A stretch of DNA of 64,000 bases from Loktanella salsilacus. Lineage in GTDB: Bacteria; Pseudomonadota; Alphaproteobacteria; Rhodobacterales; Rhodobacteraceae. Position 1 is the first letter of the stretch; the number at the start of each line of letters is the position of its first letter. Location of the stretch: the NCBI RefSeq assembly GCF_900114485.1, contig NZ_FOTF01000007.1, positions 62,001 to 126,000 on the forward strand, given 5' to 3'. The position numbers and the translations under genes were made by a program. Positions 37,333-46,669 of this stretch are shown one piece after another. The notes below the pieces were generated by a model that did not search any database, had not been told where the DNA came from, and saw nothing but the letters and a program-made list of their open reading frames with translations.

Positions 37333-38040
37333 ATGAAGGCTTTGATCACATGGGGCGGCTGGGACGGTCACCAGCCTGAACAGGTCGCCCATGTCTTTCG
37401 CGATATGCTGATAGCCGAGGGAGCCAGCGTCACCCAAACCGACAGCCTTGCGCCCTTCGACGATCCAGATTTGCTACAAACGCTCGACCTGATCGTGCCG
37501 GTCTGGACCATGTCCGACCTCAGCCGCGCGGCCGCAACGAACGTGTCAGAAGCCGTCGCGCGCGGCACCGGCCTTGCTGGCTGCCACGGCGGCATGTGCG
37601 ACGCCTTTCGCGGCAATCCGCTGTGGCAATTCATCACCGGCGCAAACTGGGTCGCCCACCCCGGCGGCGACGGTGTCAAACACCGCGTGACGATGACCGG
37701 GGACGACCCGCTGACCAGCGGTATCCCGGATTTCGACATCGAGACAGAGCAATATTACCTGCACACCGACCCTGCCAATCACGTCCTCGCCACCACCCGC
37801 ACCGACGTTGTGACATGGTACTACAGCCCCAACGGGGCCGTGGATATGCCGGCCGCGTGGACGCGCAAATGGGGCCTTGGGCGTGTCTACTACAACGCCC
37901 TTGGGCACAAAGCCGATGTCATCGCCAGCGGCCCGCCCCATGAAATGCTCCGCCGCGGGCTTATCTGGGCGGCCAAAGGCAAAGCCGCCGCCGCAGGCCA
38001 GTCCATCGCGCACCTGCAAAACAGCGGCAACCACGGCTAA
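37333..38040 (+). CDS. ThuA domain protein
   Basis: A 235-residue protein of the ThuA family, a glutamine-amidotransferase-like fold linked to trehalose/disaccharide utilisation in rhizobia. Visible blocks are ALITWGGWDGHQPEQVA, GTGLAGCHGGMCDAFR, GANWVAHPGGDGVKHRV, EQYYLHTDP and RVYYNALGHKADV. No sugar genes are nearby, so the substrate is unknown. Followed at once by a copy of the intergenic repeat. Confidence 0.85.
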   Translation: MKALITWGGWDGHQPEQVAHVFRDMLIAEGASVTQTDSLAPFDDPDLLQTLDLIVPVWTMSDLSRAAATNVSEAVARGTGLAGCHGGMCDAFRGNPLWQFITGANWVAHPGGDGVKHRVTMTGDDPLTSGIPDFDIETEQYYLHTDPANHVLATTRTDVVTWYYSPNGAVDMPAAWTRKWGLGRVYYNALGHKADVIASGPPHEMLRRGLIWAAKGKAAAAGQSIAHLQNSGNHG

Positions 38041-38100
38041 GCTTCACCTTGCCAGATAAACTCCGGGGGACGTCGCATTGCGACGGGGGGCAGCGCCCCC
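38041..38100 (+). repeat. dispersed intergenic repeat, copy D, with double hairpin
   Basis: GCTTCACCTTGCC, then AAACTCCGGGGG, then stem CGTCGC-ATT-GCGACG (38071-38085) and stem GGGGGC-AGC-GCCCCC (38086-38100). Read on the minus strand the order matches copy C. It directly follows the thuA stop. Confidence 0.78.
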
Positions 38101-38216
38101 TCGACACTCCCAGATCAAGCCCCGCAAGCGACAAGCGCCCACCTCACACCCCCTTGCATTGACGCGCCCCTTGATTTGCGTTCAAGGTCCGCTCGACCAA
38201 AAGACCGGAACCCGCC

Positions 38217-39500
38217 ATGGCCCAGACCCCTCCTTTCGCGCGCTTTGAATGGCTGATCGCCTGGCGCTACATCCGCGCCAAACGGGCAGAGGGCGGCGTG
38301 TCCACAATGACGTGGATCAGCTTGATCGGCATCACGCTGGCGGTCTTCGCGCTGATCGCGACGCTGGCGATCCGGTCCGGTTTCCGGGCAGAGTTTGTAG
38401 ACACCATCCTCGGCTCCAACGCCCATGTGACCGTCTATGAACAAACGCCGATTGCAGGCACGGACCAGTTCACGCGGATCATTTCGGACTATGCCGCGCT
38501 GACGGACCGCATTTCGCAGGTCCCCGGCGTCACCCGCGCCGCCCCCTTGGTGCGCCAGCAGGTCATGGCGAACCGCGGCACGCAGAACGCTGGCGTTGAA
38601 GTCTACGGCATCACCGAGGCTGACCTGCGCACCGTTCCGCGCATCGTCACACCAGAAGATTCCACCGGCAGCCTTGATGATTTTGCCACCGGCATCGCCA
38701 TCGGGTCCGGCGTCGCGCGCGAGCTTGGCGTTGCTGTTGGCGACCGGATCAAGCTGATTTCCCCTAACGGCGTGCGCACCGCGATGGGCACCAGCCCGCG
38801 CGTGAACGTCTATCCTGTGGTCTATATCTTCACCGCTGGCCGCTATGATATCGACAAAACCCGCGTCTACATGCCGCTGGATCAGGCGCAAACCTTCTTT
38901 AACCGCGAAGGCGTCGCAGACGAGATTGAAGTCATGGTCGCCGATCCTGACGACGTCGAAAACATCATGCCCGATATTTTGAATGCGTCTGGCGACTACG
39001 CCTATCTGTGGTCATGGCGCGATAGCGCGGGCGCTTTCCTGCGGGCCCTGACGGTCGAGGATAACGTGATGTTCGTCCTCCTCTCGATCCTTGTGCTGAT
39101 TGCCTCGATGAACATCATCTCTGGCCTGATCATGCTGGTGAAGAACAAAGGCCGCGATATCGGTATCCTGCGCACCATGGGCCTGACCGAAGGGTCGATC
39201 CTGCGCATCTTTTTCATCTGCGGGGCAGGGATCGGCACCGTTGGTACTGTGCTGGGCCTGATCCTTGGGTGCCTGTTTGCGCTTTATATTGATCCGATCT
39301 TTTCCTTCGTGAACTACGTCGCCGGCGGCGGTGTTTGGGACCCTGAAATCCGCGGCATCTATGCACTGCCAGCGCAGCTGAACCTTGGCGATGTGCTGTC
39401 ATCCGTTGCGCTGTCGCTGGGCCTGTCGTGGATCGTCACCATCTTTCCGGCCCGCCGTGCGGCCCGCATGAACCCGGTCGAGGCGCTGCGCTATGAATAA
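38217..39500 (+). CDS. lipoprotein-releasing ABC transporter permease (LolC/LolE type)
   Basis: A 427-residue inner-membrane protein: N-terminal helix ([20 protein letters not shown]), a large periplasmic MacB-like domain, then the FtsX domain with three C-terminal helices ([53 protein letters not shown]). It extracts mature lipoproteins for transfer to LolA. Only one permease gene is present beside lolD, consistent with a homodimeric LolC/E-type complex. The stop overlaps lolD by 8 nt. Confidence 0.92.
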   Translation: MAQTPPFARFEWLIAWRYIRAKRAEGGVSTMTWISLIGITLAVFALIATLAIRSGFRAEFVDTILGSNAHVTVYEQTPIAGTDQFTRIISDYAALTDRISQVPGVTRAAPLVRQQVMANRGTQNAGVEVYGITEADLRTVPRIVTPEDSTGSLDDFATGIAIGSGVARELGVAVGDRIKLISPNGVRTAMGTSPRVNVYPVVYIFTAGRYDIDKTRVYMPLDQAQTFFNREGVADEIEVMVADPDDVENIMPDILNASGDYAYLWSWRDSAGAFLRALTVEDNVMFVLLSILVLIASMNIISGLIMLVKNKGRDIGILRTMGLTEGSILRIFFICGAGIGTVGTVLGLILGCLFALYIDPIFSFVNYVAGGGVWDPEIRGIYALPAQLNLGDVLSSVALSLGLSWIVTIFPARRAARMNPVEALRYE

Positions 39501-40182
39501 TCCGATCCTGACCCTGACTGACCTGAAAAAGGGCTACAATCACGGCAAGCCGAACGAAGTGCGCGTGCTGCAAGGCGCGACATTGTCCGTGCAGGCCGGA
39601 GAGGTCGTCGCCCTTGTCGCGCCCTCTGGCGCGGGCAAGTCGACGCTGCTGCATATCGCGGGTCTGCTGGACACGGCCGACACTGGGACAGTTGCGATCC
39701 GGGGCGAGGATATGACCAATCTGAACGACCGCCGCCGCACCGCGATCCGCCGCAACGACGTCGGCTTTATCTATCAATTCCACCACCTGCTGCCGGAGTT
39801 TTCGGCGCTGGAAAACATCACCCTGCCGCAGATGGCCAACGGCGTGCGTGATCAAGACGCGCGCGACCGCGCTATGATGCTGCTGGAAACCGTCGGTGTC
39901 GCCCACCGCGCCGCCCATCGCCCGGCCGAGCTGTCAGGTGGAGAGCAGCAGCGCGTCGCCTTCTGCCGCGCGCTGGCCAATGATCCGGTGCTGCTGCTGG
40001 CGGACGAGCCGACAGGCAACCTTGACCCCGCAACCTCTGACAAGGTGTTTGACGCGCTGATGGCGCTGGTCCGCAGCACGGGGCTGGCGGCGGTGATCGC
40101 CACGCATAACTTGGAACTCGCCGCCCGCATGGACCGCGCGGTGCGCTTGGTGGATGGGCAGTTGGTGGACGGCGCGGCCTAG
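39493..40182 (+). CDS. lolD: lipoprotein-releasing ABC transporter ATP-binding protein
   Basis: A 229-residue ATPase. Walker [11 protein letters not shown]-loop [18 protein letters not shown], signature [15 protein letters not shown] and Walker [12 protein letters not shown] place it in the LolD/MacB branch; the pairing with the upstream permease identifies it as LolD. Its stop overlaps the stop of the convergent transporter gene as CTAG. Confidence 0.94.
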   Translation: MNNPILTLTDLKKGYNHGKPNEVRVLQGATLSVQAGEVVALVAPSGAGKSTLLHIAGLLDTADTGTVAIRGEDMTNLNDRRRTAIRRNDVGFIYQFHHLLPEFSALENITLPQMANGVRDQDARDRAMMLLETVGVAHRAAHRPAELSGGEQQRVAFCRALANDPVLLLADEPTGNLDPATSDKVFDALMALVRSTGLAAVIATHNLELAARMDRAVRLVDGQLVDGAA

Positions 40183-40613
40183 GCGCGCTGGGCGACGTAG
40201 ACGCCCGCCGCCATCAGGGCGATGCCCGCAAAACGGGTCCAAGTTATGGCCGCGACGGGGGCGTTGAAGAACCCAAAGTGGTCAATGACGGCTGCCGCGA
40301 TCAGCTGGCCCAGCAGGACATAGAATACGGCCTTGCCGATCCCCATGTCAGGGCCGATCCATGTGATCGCCAGCACGTAGAACGCGACAAAGCTGCCAGC
40401 GATAAACCACTGTTTCGGCGCGGTCGGCAGCTTGGCCACCGCGCCCGGGTTCGTGACCAGCGCCGCCACCAGCGCGATGCTGAAAGCCACGGCAAACAGC
40501 ACGCAGGCCGCGACGGCGGGCGATCCGATATGGCGGCCCAACGCGCCGTTCATCGCCGCCAGCACGGGAATGCCGAACCCCGTTGCCAACATGATCCACA
40601 CTTGCACAGACAT
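40179..40613 (-). CDS. small DMT-superfamily transporter (YdcZ-like)
   Basis: A 144-residue membrane protein with about five helices ([86 protein letters not shown]). Such short proteins act as dimers in the drug/metabolite transporter superfamily. Substrate unknown. The frame extends to 40697 but ATG 40613 gives the normal start. Confidence 0.8.
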   Translation of the reverse strand: MSVQVWIMLATGFGIPVLAAMNGALGRHIGSPAVAACVLFAVAFSIALVAALVTNPGAVAKLPTAPKQWFIAGSFVAFYVLAITWIGPDMGIGKAVFYVLLGQLIAAAVIDHFGFFNAPVAAITWTRFAGIALMAAGVYVAQRA

Positions 40614-40708
40614 CAGCGCCCTCACTTGCCAGACCGGGCCATAGCGCCCATGATTGGCGGCAACATGCGCCGGACCAACGGCGCGCACAAGCAGCACGAG
40701 GCCCCCAC

Positions 40709-41107
40709 ATGCGTATCATCATCCTGACCGGACTTCTGGCTTTGGCCGCCTGCGCGCCAGAGCAGACGACCATCGACGGCGAAGCCGCCTTTATGGCGCA
40801 ATGTTCCGCCTGTCATGGCCGGGACGGGCGCGGGAATGCGGCGATAGCGGCCAGCCTTGCCGTGATGCCGCCTGATCTGACCCTGATCAGCGACCGCAAC
40901 GGCGGCACCTTTCCGCAGGACCGCGTGATGAGCCAGATCGACGGCTTTACCCGCGGCGCACACGGCGGCGCGGACCCGATGCCGCATTTCGGCGACGGCG
41001 ACCTTGGCCCGCTGGTGATGACATCGCAGGACGGCAACCCCGTGCCCGTCCCGGCAGAGCTGCTGGCCCTTTCCAACTATCTGCAATTGATCCAGCGCCA
41101 GCCCTAA
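40709..41107 (+). CDS. c-type cytochrome, lipoprotein form
   Basis: A 132-residue exported protein: lipobox LAAC (Cys15), haem attachment site CSACH, the PPDLTLISDRNGGTFP segment, and distal Met candidates in DPMPHFGDGD. One haem per chain. It would be anchored in the membrane on the periplasmic side as an electron carrier. It is a paralogue of the cytochrome at 41934: the spacing from CxxCH to PPDLT, GGT, R.VM..IDG and MP is shared. The partner oxidase or reductase is not in the window. Confidence 0.87.
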   Translation: MRIIILTGLLALAACAPEQTTIDGEAAFMAQCSACHGRDGRGNAAIAASLAVMPPDLTLISDRNGGTFPQDRVMSQIDGFTRGAHGGADPMPHFGDGDLGPLVMTSQDGNPVPVPAELLALSNYLQLIQRQP

Positions 41108-41225
41108 GCTGGCCGATGTTGCAAAGCGCCCCGCGCGCCTGACAATGGCGTGACAAACGGTGTCACGGGGTGAATTAGCGGGGGCTTCGGCTATCTTTTG
41201 ACCAAATCAGTTAAAGGATGCCCCA

Positions 41226-41861
41226 ATGAAACTGCCCCTTGCCGCCGCCTTGATCCTCGCCGCAACAGCCGCCACCGCTGGCCCCGTCGGCTTTGCCAAT
41301 TGGAAAGAGCAGCGCTTGTCGCTGTTCGGCTCGAACGACTACAGCTTTGGCTCGTCCCTTGGGCTGGCGTCGAACGGCACCGTCAGCATCGCATGGGGCC
41401 GCGCGCCGCAGGCGGATTGGGCCGCGACATCGGCCAGCTGGTCGTGGAACGTGACGCAAAGCGTGCCCGCCACGGACCTAAGCCGCAAAGGCGGGGATGA
41501 TCGCAACATCGCGGTCTATTTCGTCTTTGTCCCGCAGGCCGTCGCGGCAGAGCTGGCCAGCGCCGATATCCGCGCGCTGCTGGGCCGCAGTGACGTGCGC
41601 GTGCTGCAATACGCCTACGGCGGCAACAACGCCGTCGGATCGGTCCTGCCGTCGCCCTATGGCACCGCTGGCACCGGCGTCACGATCCCGCTGCGTCAGG
41701 CCGGCACCGGCGCGTTTAACGAGCGCGTGAACCTTGCTGCCGACTATACCCGCGCATTCGGCGGCGCGCCGGGGGCGCTGATCGGGCTGGCCGTATCCGG
41801 CGACAGCGACGACACCAAAACCAGCATCGCAGCCACGGTCAGCGGGCTAAGCCTGAACTGA
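41226..41861 (+). CDS. DUF3047-type exported protein
   Basis: A 211-residue protein with a signal peptide (LILAATAATA, residues 1-18). The mature part begins VGFANWKEQRLSLFGSNDYSF and contains SWSWNVTQSVPATDLSRKGGDD and VYFVFVP, ALIGLAVSGDSDDTKTS, matching the pattern of DUF3047. Likely periplasmic, function unknown. Flanked by two paralogous cytochromes. Confidence 0.75.
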   Translation: MKLPLAAALILAATAATAGPVGFANWKEQRLSLFGSNDYSFGSSLGLASNGTVSIAWGRAPQADWAATSASWSWNVTQSVPATDLSRKGGDDRNIAVYFVFVPQAVAAELASADIRALLGRSDVRVLQYAYGGNNAVGSVLPSPYGTAGTGVTIPLRQAGTGAFNERVNLAADYTRAFGGAPGALIGLAVSGDSDDTKTSIAATVSGLSLN

Positions 41862-41863
41862 TT

Positions 41864-41877
41864 TTGATCTAAATCAA
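41864..41877. promoter_or_regulatory. perfect FNR-type box upstream of the second cytochrome gene
   Basis: TTGAT-CTAA-ATCAA matches the FNR/FnrL consensus TTGATnnnnATCAA at every defined position. It ends 56 nt before ATG 41934, a usual activator distance, so oxygen-responsive expression of the cytochrome is likely. Confidence 0.75.
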
Positions 41878-41933
41878 CGCAAAAGGCGGGCAGGGGGATC
41901 ACGCTGGGATCAAACCGAAATTGGAGTGATCCC

Positions 41934-42326
41934 ATGTGCCACACCCTTGCCGCCCTGCTGATCTGCCTTGGCCTGCCGCTGCACGCGCAAAACGCCGAGG
42001 TCGGAGAGAAGCTGTTCACCACCCACTGCGCCACCTGCCACGGGGTCGGGGCGCAGGGCGACGGGCCGATGGCGAACATGATCCTGATCCAGCCGCCCGA
42101 CCTGACCCGCATGCAGCTCCGCTTTGGCGGGACCCTGCCGATCACCCGCATCGTGATGCGCATCGACGGCCGCGACCCCCTGACCAGCCACGGATCACCG
42201 ATGCCCGTCTACGGCGATTTCTTCGAGGGCTGGGACGTCGCCGTCAAATCCGAGACCGGCCAACCGATCATGACCAGCCTGCCGATTGTGGATTTGCTGG
42301 CGTATTTGGCGAGTGTGCAGAGGTAG
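41934..42326 (+). CDS. periplasmic c-type cytochrome
   Basis: A 130-residue exported cytochrome with signal peptide (LAALLICLGLPLHA, cleavage near residue 18), haem site CATCH and a probable distal Met in SHGSPMPVYGD. Paralogous to the lipoprotein cytochrome at 40709, but soluble. GGAG at 41922-41925 serves as ribosome-binding site. The FNR-type box upstream suggests induction at low oxygen. Confidence 0.87.
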   Translation: MCHTLAALLICLGLPLHAQNAEVGEKLFTTHCATCHGVGAQGDGPMANMILIQPPDLTRMQLRFGGTLPITRIVMRIDGRDPLTSHGSPMPVYGDFFEGWDVAVKSETGQPIMTSLPIVDLLAYLASVQR

Positions 42327-42379
42327 GGGGCACCCATTCACTATATCAATACTTAATTATTGACGCTGGTATAAGAGAA

Positions 42380-43255
42380 CTAGAATAAAGATGACATAAG
42401 CTGAATGATTCCGTGTGCAGCTACGCTTCCGGTAGCATTTTCTAAAATTTCCTTCAGGGAATCTAGCTTTGATTTTATATCTTTTTCAGATTTGGTTTCT
42501 GATATTTCGCGCAACAGTTTTTTTGCGCCTGGCGCAACCTCGTTTGGAAGTAGAGATACGGCATTGCTTGCCTCGGAAAGGAAATGTTCCAGTTTGCGTT
42601 GATCAATTCTTTGATCACCAATTGATGTCTGATTTACTCTTGATCTGCCGCTTCCAGATAAATCCCCAAGGTGTCCAATATTCTGTGCGTAAATATTTTG
42701 AGTGACCGCCGAAGCTTTATTTTTCTCTTCCATAGTAAAGCTTAGGTCCTCTCCAAGAACACCCTTTTTTTCGAGTTCAAGGGTCCAGTTTAAAATTGTA
42801 TTTTGAACCGTGTTGATGACATTTATTAATTGCCCTTGGTCAATCAGGAGAATTGGCTCAAGAGCTACTTGCATGCCGTCGACTAGTTTTTTTCTTAGTT
42901 CCCCAGATAGTGTGTATTCGAGGCTGTCGCCACCTAAGACTAGTTTTGCTGCAACTGAGATGGACTGGGTGAAAGGAGCGTGAGACGCTCTCTCTTCGTA
43001 ATTTGAATCTTTGAATACGATAGGCTGTAGCCCGTGATATGGATTTTTTACCTTCAACTGCCCGTGGATTTGTCTGTATTCAGGCAATTCTTCGAATGAA
43101 TGGTTCTGATATCCATTCATTTCACAGTCCATCCACTCAGTGAGTTCGTTTTGATCGAGCTTTACCGCTGCTGCTTTCGCCTTGCGAAGCATCGAAACAA
43201 TATCTGGTTGCGATGAGAGTGCCTCTTGTTGGATTTGTAGGATTAGTGATGTCAA
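42380..43255 (-). CDS. AbiTii domain protein (putative phage-defence protein)
   Basis: A 291-residue protein whose N-terminal about 100 residues fit the AbiTii domain: SLILQIQQEALSSQPDIVSM, LRKAKAAAVKLDQNEL, WMDCEMNGYQN, LPEYRQIHGQLKVKNPYHG and the ASHAPFTQSIS stretch. A mid-region NIYAQNIGHLGDLSGSG linker and a helical C-terminal part follow (LPNEVAPGAKKLLREISE). AbiTii is a domain first named in a lactococcal abortive-infection system; its activity is unknown. The gene is much more AT-rich than its neighbours, and lies alone between a cytochrome and parE, suggesting horizontal acquisition. Confidence 0.78.
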   Translation of the reverse strand: MTSLILQIQQEALSSQPDIVSMLRKAKAAAVKLDQNELTEWMDCEMNGYQNHSFEELPEYRQIHGQLKVKNPYHGLQPIVFKDSNYEERASHAPFTQSISVAAKLVLGGDSLEYTLSGELRKKLVDGMQVALEPILLIDQGQLINVINTVQNTILNWTLELEKKGVLGEDLSFTMEEKNKASAVTQNIYAQNIGHLGDLSGSGRSRVNQTSIGDQRIDQRKLEHFLSEASNAVSLLPNEVAPGAKKLLREISETKSEKDIKSKLDSLKEILENATGSVAAHGIIQLMSSLF

Positions 43256-43267
43256 TTTTGGCCCCTC

Positions 43268-45223
43268 TCAAACATCCAACTCCTCCACAAACCGCGCATT
43301 CTCCTGAATATAGGCAAAGCGCAATTCCGGCTTTTTGCCCATCAGGCGCTCGACCAGATCGGCGGTCTCTCCGGGCTCTATGTCGGCCACGGTGACGCGG
43401 ATCAGTTTGCGGGTTGCGGGGTCCATGGTGGTGGATTTCAGGTCGGCGGCGTCCATCTCCCCTAGACCCTTAAAGCGTTGCAGGTCGATCTTGCCCTTAC
43501 CGCCTAGGCCCTTTTCCAGCATCTTGTTTTTCTCTGCTTCGTCAGAGACATAGATGCGTTTCGCGCCTTGGGTCAGGCGGTAGAGCGGCGGGCAGGCCAG
43601 ATACAGGTGGCCCGCGTCGATCAGCGGGCGCATCTGGGTGAAGAAGAATGTCATCAGCAAGGACGCGATATGCGCGCCGTCGACGTCAGCGTCGGTCATG
43701 ATGATGATCTTGTCATAGCGCAGATCGTCCAGATTGAACCGCGTGCCCATGCCAACGCCAAGCGCTTCGCACAGGTCCGAAATCTCGGCATTGGTGGTCA
43801 GCTTGTTGGACGCAGCGCCTAGCACGTTCAGGATCTTACCCTTCAGCGGCAGCAGCGCCTGCGTCTTGCGATCGCGCGCGCCCTTGCCGGACCCGCCAGC
43901 CGAGTCGCCCTCGACGATGAACAGCTCTGTGCCTTCGCGGGTCTTGTTGCTGCAGTCCGTCAGCTTGCCGGGCAGGCGCAGTTTTTTGGTCGCCGTCTTG
44001 CGGGCGGTTTCCTTTTCCTGCTTGCGGCGCATGCGTTCTTCGGCGCGCAGGACAAGGAAATCTAGGATCGCGCCAGCGGATTTCGTGTCCGCCGCCAGCC
44101 AGTTGTCAAAGTGGTCGCGCACAGCGGCGTCCACCATGCGCTGCGCGTCAACGGTGGCAAGGCGGTCCTTGGTCTGGCCGACGAATTCAGGCTCGCGGAT
44201 AAAGCAGGACACCAGCGCGCAGCCGCCAGCGGTCAGGTCCTCGCGGGTGATATTGCCCGCTTTGCGGTTGTTGGTCAGATCGCCGTAGGCCTTGATGCCC
44301 TTCAGGATCGCGGACCAAAAGCCGGCTTCGTGGGTTCCGCCCTCTGGCGTGGGGACGGTGTTACAATAGGACTGGATAAAGCCGTCGCGGGCCGGGGTCC
44401 AATTGATCGCCCATTCGACCTTGCCCGGCACGCCGAACTTTTCGGTAAAGCTGACGTTGCCCGCAAAGGGGGTGTCGGAATAGGTGGTGGACCCGCCCAG
44501 CGTTTCGTTCAGGTAATCGGACAAGCCGCCGGGGAATTTGAACGTCGCGGTGGCAGGGGTTTCGCCGTCGTCGATGTCTGTCTTCCAGCGGATTTCGACG
44601 CCGCTGAACAAGTAGGCCTTGGACCGCGCCATTTTGAACAGGCGGCCGGGTTTCAGTTGCAGCGGGCCAAAAATATCAGCGTCGGGGTGGAAAGTGACCG
44701 ATGTGCCGCGCCGGTTGGGGGCTGCGCCGATCTTTTCCAGCTTGCCCTGCGGGACGCCCCGCGAAAACTCCATCGCGAACAGTTCTTTGTTCTGCGCGAC
44801 TTCGACCCGCAGGTGGTCGGACAGGGCGTTCACAACGGACGAACCCACACCGTGCAGACCGCCGGATGTGGAATAGCTGTCGCCCGAAAACTTGCCGCCC
44901 GCGTTCAGGGTGCAGAACACGATTTCCAGCGCGGATTTGGTGGGGTCCTTGGGGTGCGGCCCGATTGGGATACCGCGCCCGTTATCGCGGACTGTGACGT
45001 GGCCGTTGGCGTGCAGCTCGACCTCGATCCATGTGGCGTGGCCGGCGACGGCCTCGTCCATAGAGTTGTCGATGATCTCTGCCACCATGTGGTGCAGGGC
45101 GCGGTCGTCCTTGCCGCCGATATACATACCGGGGCGCAGGCGGACGTGTTCCATGTCCTCCAGCACCTGAATGGACGAGGCATTATAAGAATCGGGGGAG
45201 CCCCCGGACAGGAGATCGGACAT
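43268..45223 (-). CDS. parE: DNA topoisomerase IV subunit B
   Basis: ATPase subunit of topoisomerase IV, which decatenates daughter chromosomes. The 651-residue protein has the GHKL motifs (IIDNSMDEAVAG, DNGRGIP, GGLHGVGSSVVNALS), the TOPRIM region (ELFIVEGDSAGGSGKGARDR, IIMTDADVDGAHI) and the C-terminal LQRFKGLGEM. ParE rather than GyrB is favoured by the compact length and by QALLPLKGKILNV with the following ASNKLTTNAEI. ATG 45223 starts MSDLLSGG; the longer frame is unlikely. No parC in the window. Confidence 0.92.
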   Translation of the reverse strand: MSDLLSGGSPDSYNASSIQVLEDMEHVRLRPGMYIGGKDDRALHHMVAEIIDNSMDEAVAGHATWIEVELHANGHVTVRDNGRGIPIGPHPKDPTKSALEIVFCTLNAGGKFSGDSYSTSGGLHGVGSSVVNALSDHLRVEVAQNKELFAMEFSRGVPQGKLEKIGAAPNRRGTSVTFHPDADIFGPLQLKPGRLFKMARSKAYLFSGVEIRWKTDIDDGETPATATFKFPGGLSDYLNETLGGSTTYSDTPFAGNVSFTEKFGVPGKVEWAINWTPARDGFIQSYCNTVPTPEGGTHEAGFWSAILKGIKAYGDLTNNRKAGNITREDLTAGGCALVSCFIREPEFVGQTKDRLATVDAQRMVDAAVRDHFDNWLAADTKSAGAILDFLVLRAEERMRRKQEKETARKTATKKLRLPGKLTDCSNKTREGTELFIVEGDSAGGSGKGARDRKTQALLPLKGKILNVLGAASNKLTTNAEISDLCEALGVGMGTRFNLDDLRYDKIIIMTDADVDGAHIASLLMTFFFTQMRPLIDAGHLYLACPPLYRLTQGAKRIYVSDEAEKNKMLEKGLGGKGKIDLQRFKGLGEMDAADLKSTTMDPATRKLIRVTVADIEPGETADLVERLMGKKPELRFAYIQENARFVEELDV

Positions 45224-45305
45224 ATGCGCTGCTCTTTTCACGGTTTGGCACATATTGGCAGGCGGGGCGGGGCGGGGCAATGCCTCGCCCCGCCCCAAGG
45301 CGCGG

Positions 45306-46586
45306 TTATTCCCCGGCAGGCTTGGATTCAAAGGTCAGGCCAACGGCGGTGCGGTTGGCAAAACCGGTCCAATAGGTGTTGTCTTGCGTCGGCTCGCCTG
45401 CGTCATCCACAGCCCAGACGCCGTCAGCGGCGCTCGGGGTCAGGTCGAAATATTCGGACATATCAGCGCCCTTCAGGTTCTGGTCGACCCAAGCGGTGAC
45501 AAAGTGCTGCGCGATGTTGTTCATGCGCACGTTGTCCCAGACCGCGTCGCCATAGTGTTCGAACGGCGCCCAGCCGAGGGTTTCGTTGATGGCATAGCCT
45601 TCCTCGGGCGATGGCATCGGGGCACCGGCGTTGTGGTTGGCGTTCAGATAGGTCAGCAGGTGGCGGTCGCTGTTCACCGCCCCGTCAAAGATACCGCGGA
45701 TCGCGTCATATTCGGATACATCGTCCACACTGCCTGCAATCAGCAGCAGCGGCTTGTCGATGCCCGCCAAACCGTCCGCATCCCAGAACCCGCGGTTGTT
45801 GCCCCAAGGTCCAAAGGCCGCAAATGCCTTGATCCGGTCGTCTTCAAGTTCCGCATGGGTATCGCTGCCCATGACATTGCGTTCCAGCAGGCCCTGCGGC
45901 GGGGCGTAGTCGGATGACGTGATCGCCTCTGTCAGGCCAGCGCCCGCCAAAATCAGCGCACCATAGCCGCCCATCGAATAGCCGACGACGGCTGTATTGC
46001 TGGCGTCGGTGATCGCGCCCAGATCGCCGTCCAGCGATTCCATGCTGTCGATCACGAATTTCTGGTCCCATGGGCGGTTATACAGGGTAGAGCCGAAATT
46101 CCCCATGTCGTCATAGTTGCTGTCGGTATGGTCGATGCTGGCGACAACATAGCCCTTGGACGCGAGGTTTTCGCCCAAATGGCCCAACAGCCAGCGGTTG
46201 CCTGGATAGCCGTGGCTGATGATAACCAGCGGAAACGTCTCTCCGGTCAGGGCGGCGGCGTCGCGCACGGCTTGACCCTGCAAGGTGACGTCGGTGCCAT
46301 CGCGCATCATCGCCTGATAGCTGCCACCAGCGGCCGTGTCGGCGGCGGCGGGATACCAGATTTCAACCGTCAGGGGGCGGTCATAGGTCGGGACATCACC
46401 ATCGGCTTGCGTCTGGGCGACATCGACCTGACCCATGTTGGTAAATGTCATGGTCTGAACGCCGACCTTGTAGTCGCCATATGCGGCAAGCGCGGGGGCG
46501 TCTGGGCGGATCACGTCGATCCGGTTTTCGGCGGCGGCTGGCAATGCGGCAAGGCTCATCAAGGCCATGGGCAGTATACGTTTCAT
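45306..46586 (-). CDS. exported alpha/beta hydrolase (PAF-acetylhydrolase/dienelactone-like)
   Basis: A 426-residue protein with a signal peptide (ALMSLAALPAAAE, residues 1-20). VIISHGYPGNRW forms the oxyanion region, VVGYSMGGYGA carries the nucleophile Ser, and the general-acid Asp and His probably lie in GSVDD and NANHNAG. The long mature chain and polar insertions fit secreted esterase/lipase-like enzymes. Substrate unknown. AGGAGGA at about 46592-46598 (minus) precedes ATG 46586. Confidence 0.83.
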   Translation of the reverse strand: MKRILPMALMSLAALPAAAENRIDVIRPDAPALAAYGDYKVGVQTMTFTNMGQVDVAQTQADGDVPTYDRPLTVEIWYPAAADTAAGGSYQAMMRDGTDVTLQGQAVRDAAALTGETFPLVIISHGYPGNRWLLGHLGENLASKGYVVASIDHTDSNYDDMGNFGSTLYNRPWDQKFVIDSMESLDGDLGAITDASNTAVVGYSMGGYGALILAGAGLTEAITSSDYAPPQGLLERNVMGSDTHAELEDDRIKAFAAFGPWGNNRGFWDADGLAGIDKPLLLIAGSVDDVSEYDAIRGIFDGAVNSDRHLLTYLNANHNAGAPMPSPEEGYAINETLGWAPFEHYGDAVWDNVRMNNIAQHFVTAWVDQNLKGADMSEYFDLTPSAADGVWAVDDAGEPTQDNTYWTGFANRTAVGLTFESKPAGE

Positions 46587-46669
46587 GGTTTCTCCTCCAC
46601 TTATGGTCCGGCTGCGTTGGCCATGCCGGATTACTACGCTAGGTAGAGCGGACTGGCGGAGGGGAAACA

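Noticed and set aside
42327-43267. Attachment-site-like direct repeats at the edges of the AbiTii region
   Set aside because: I compared the flanks and saw only short GC-run similarity (GGGGGC near the left, GGCCCC near the right), not a true duplication.
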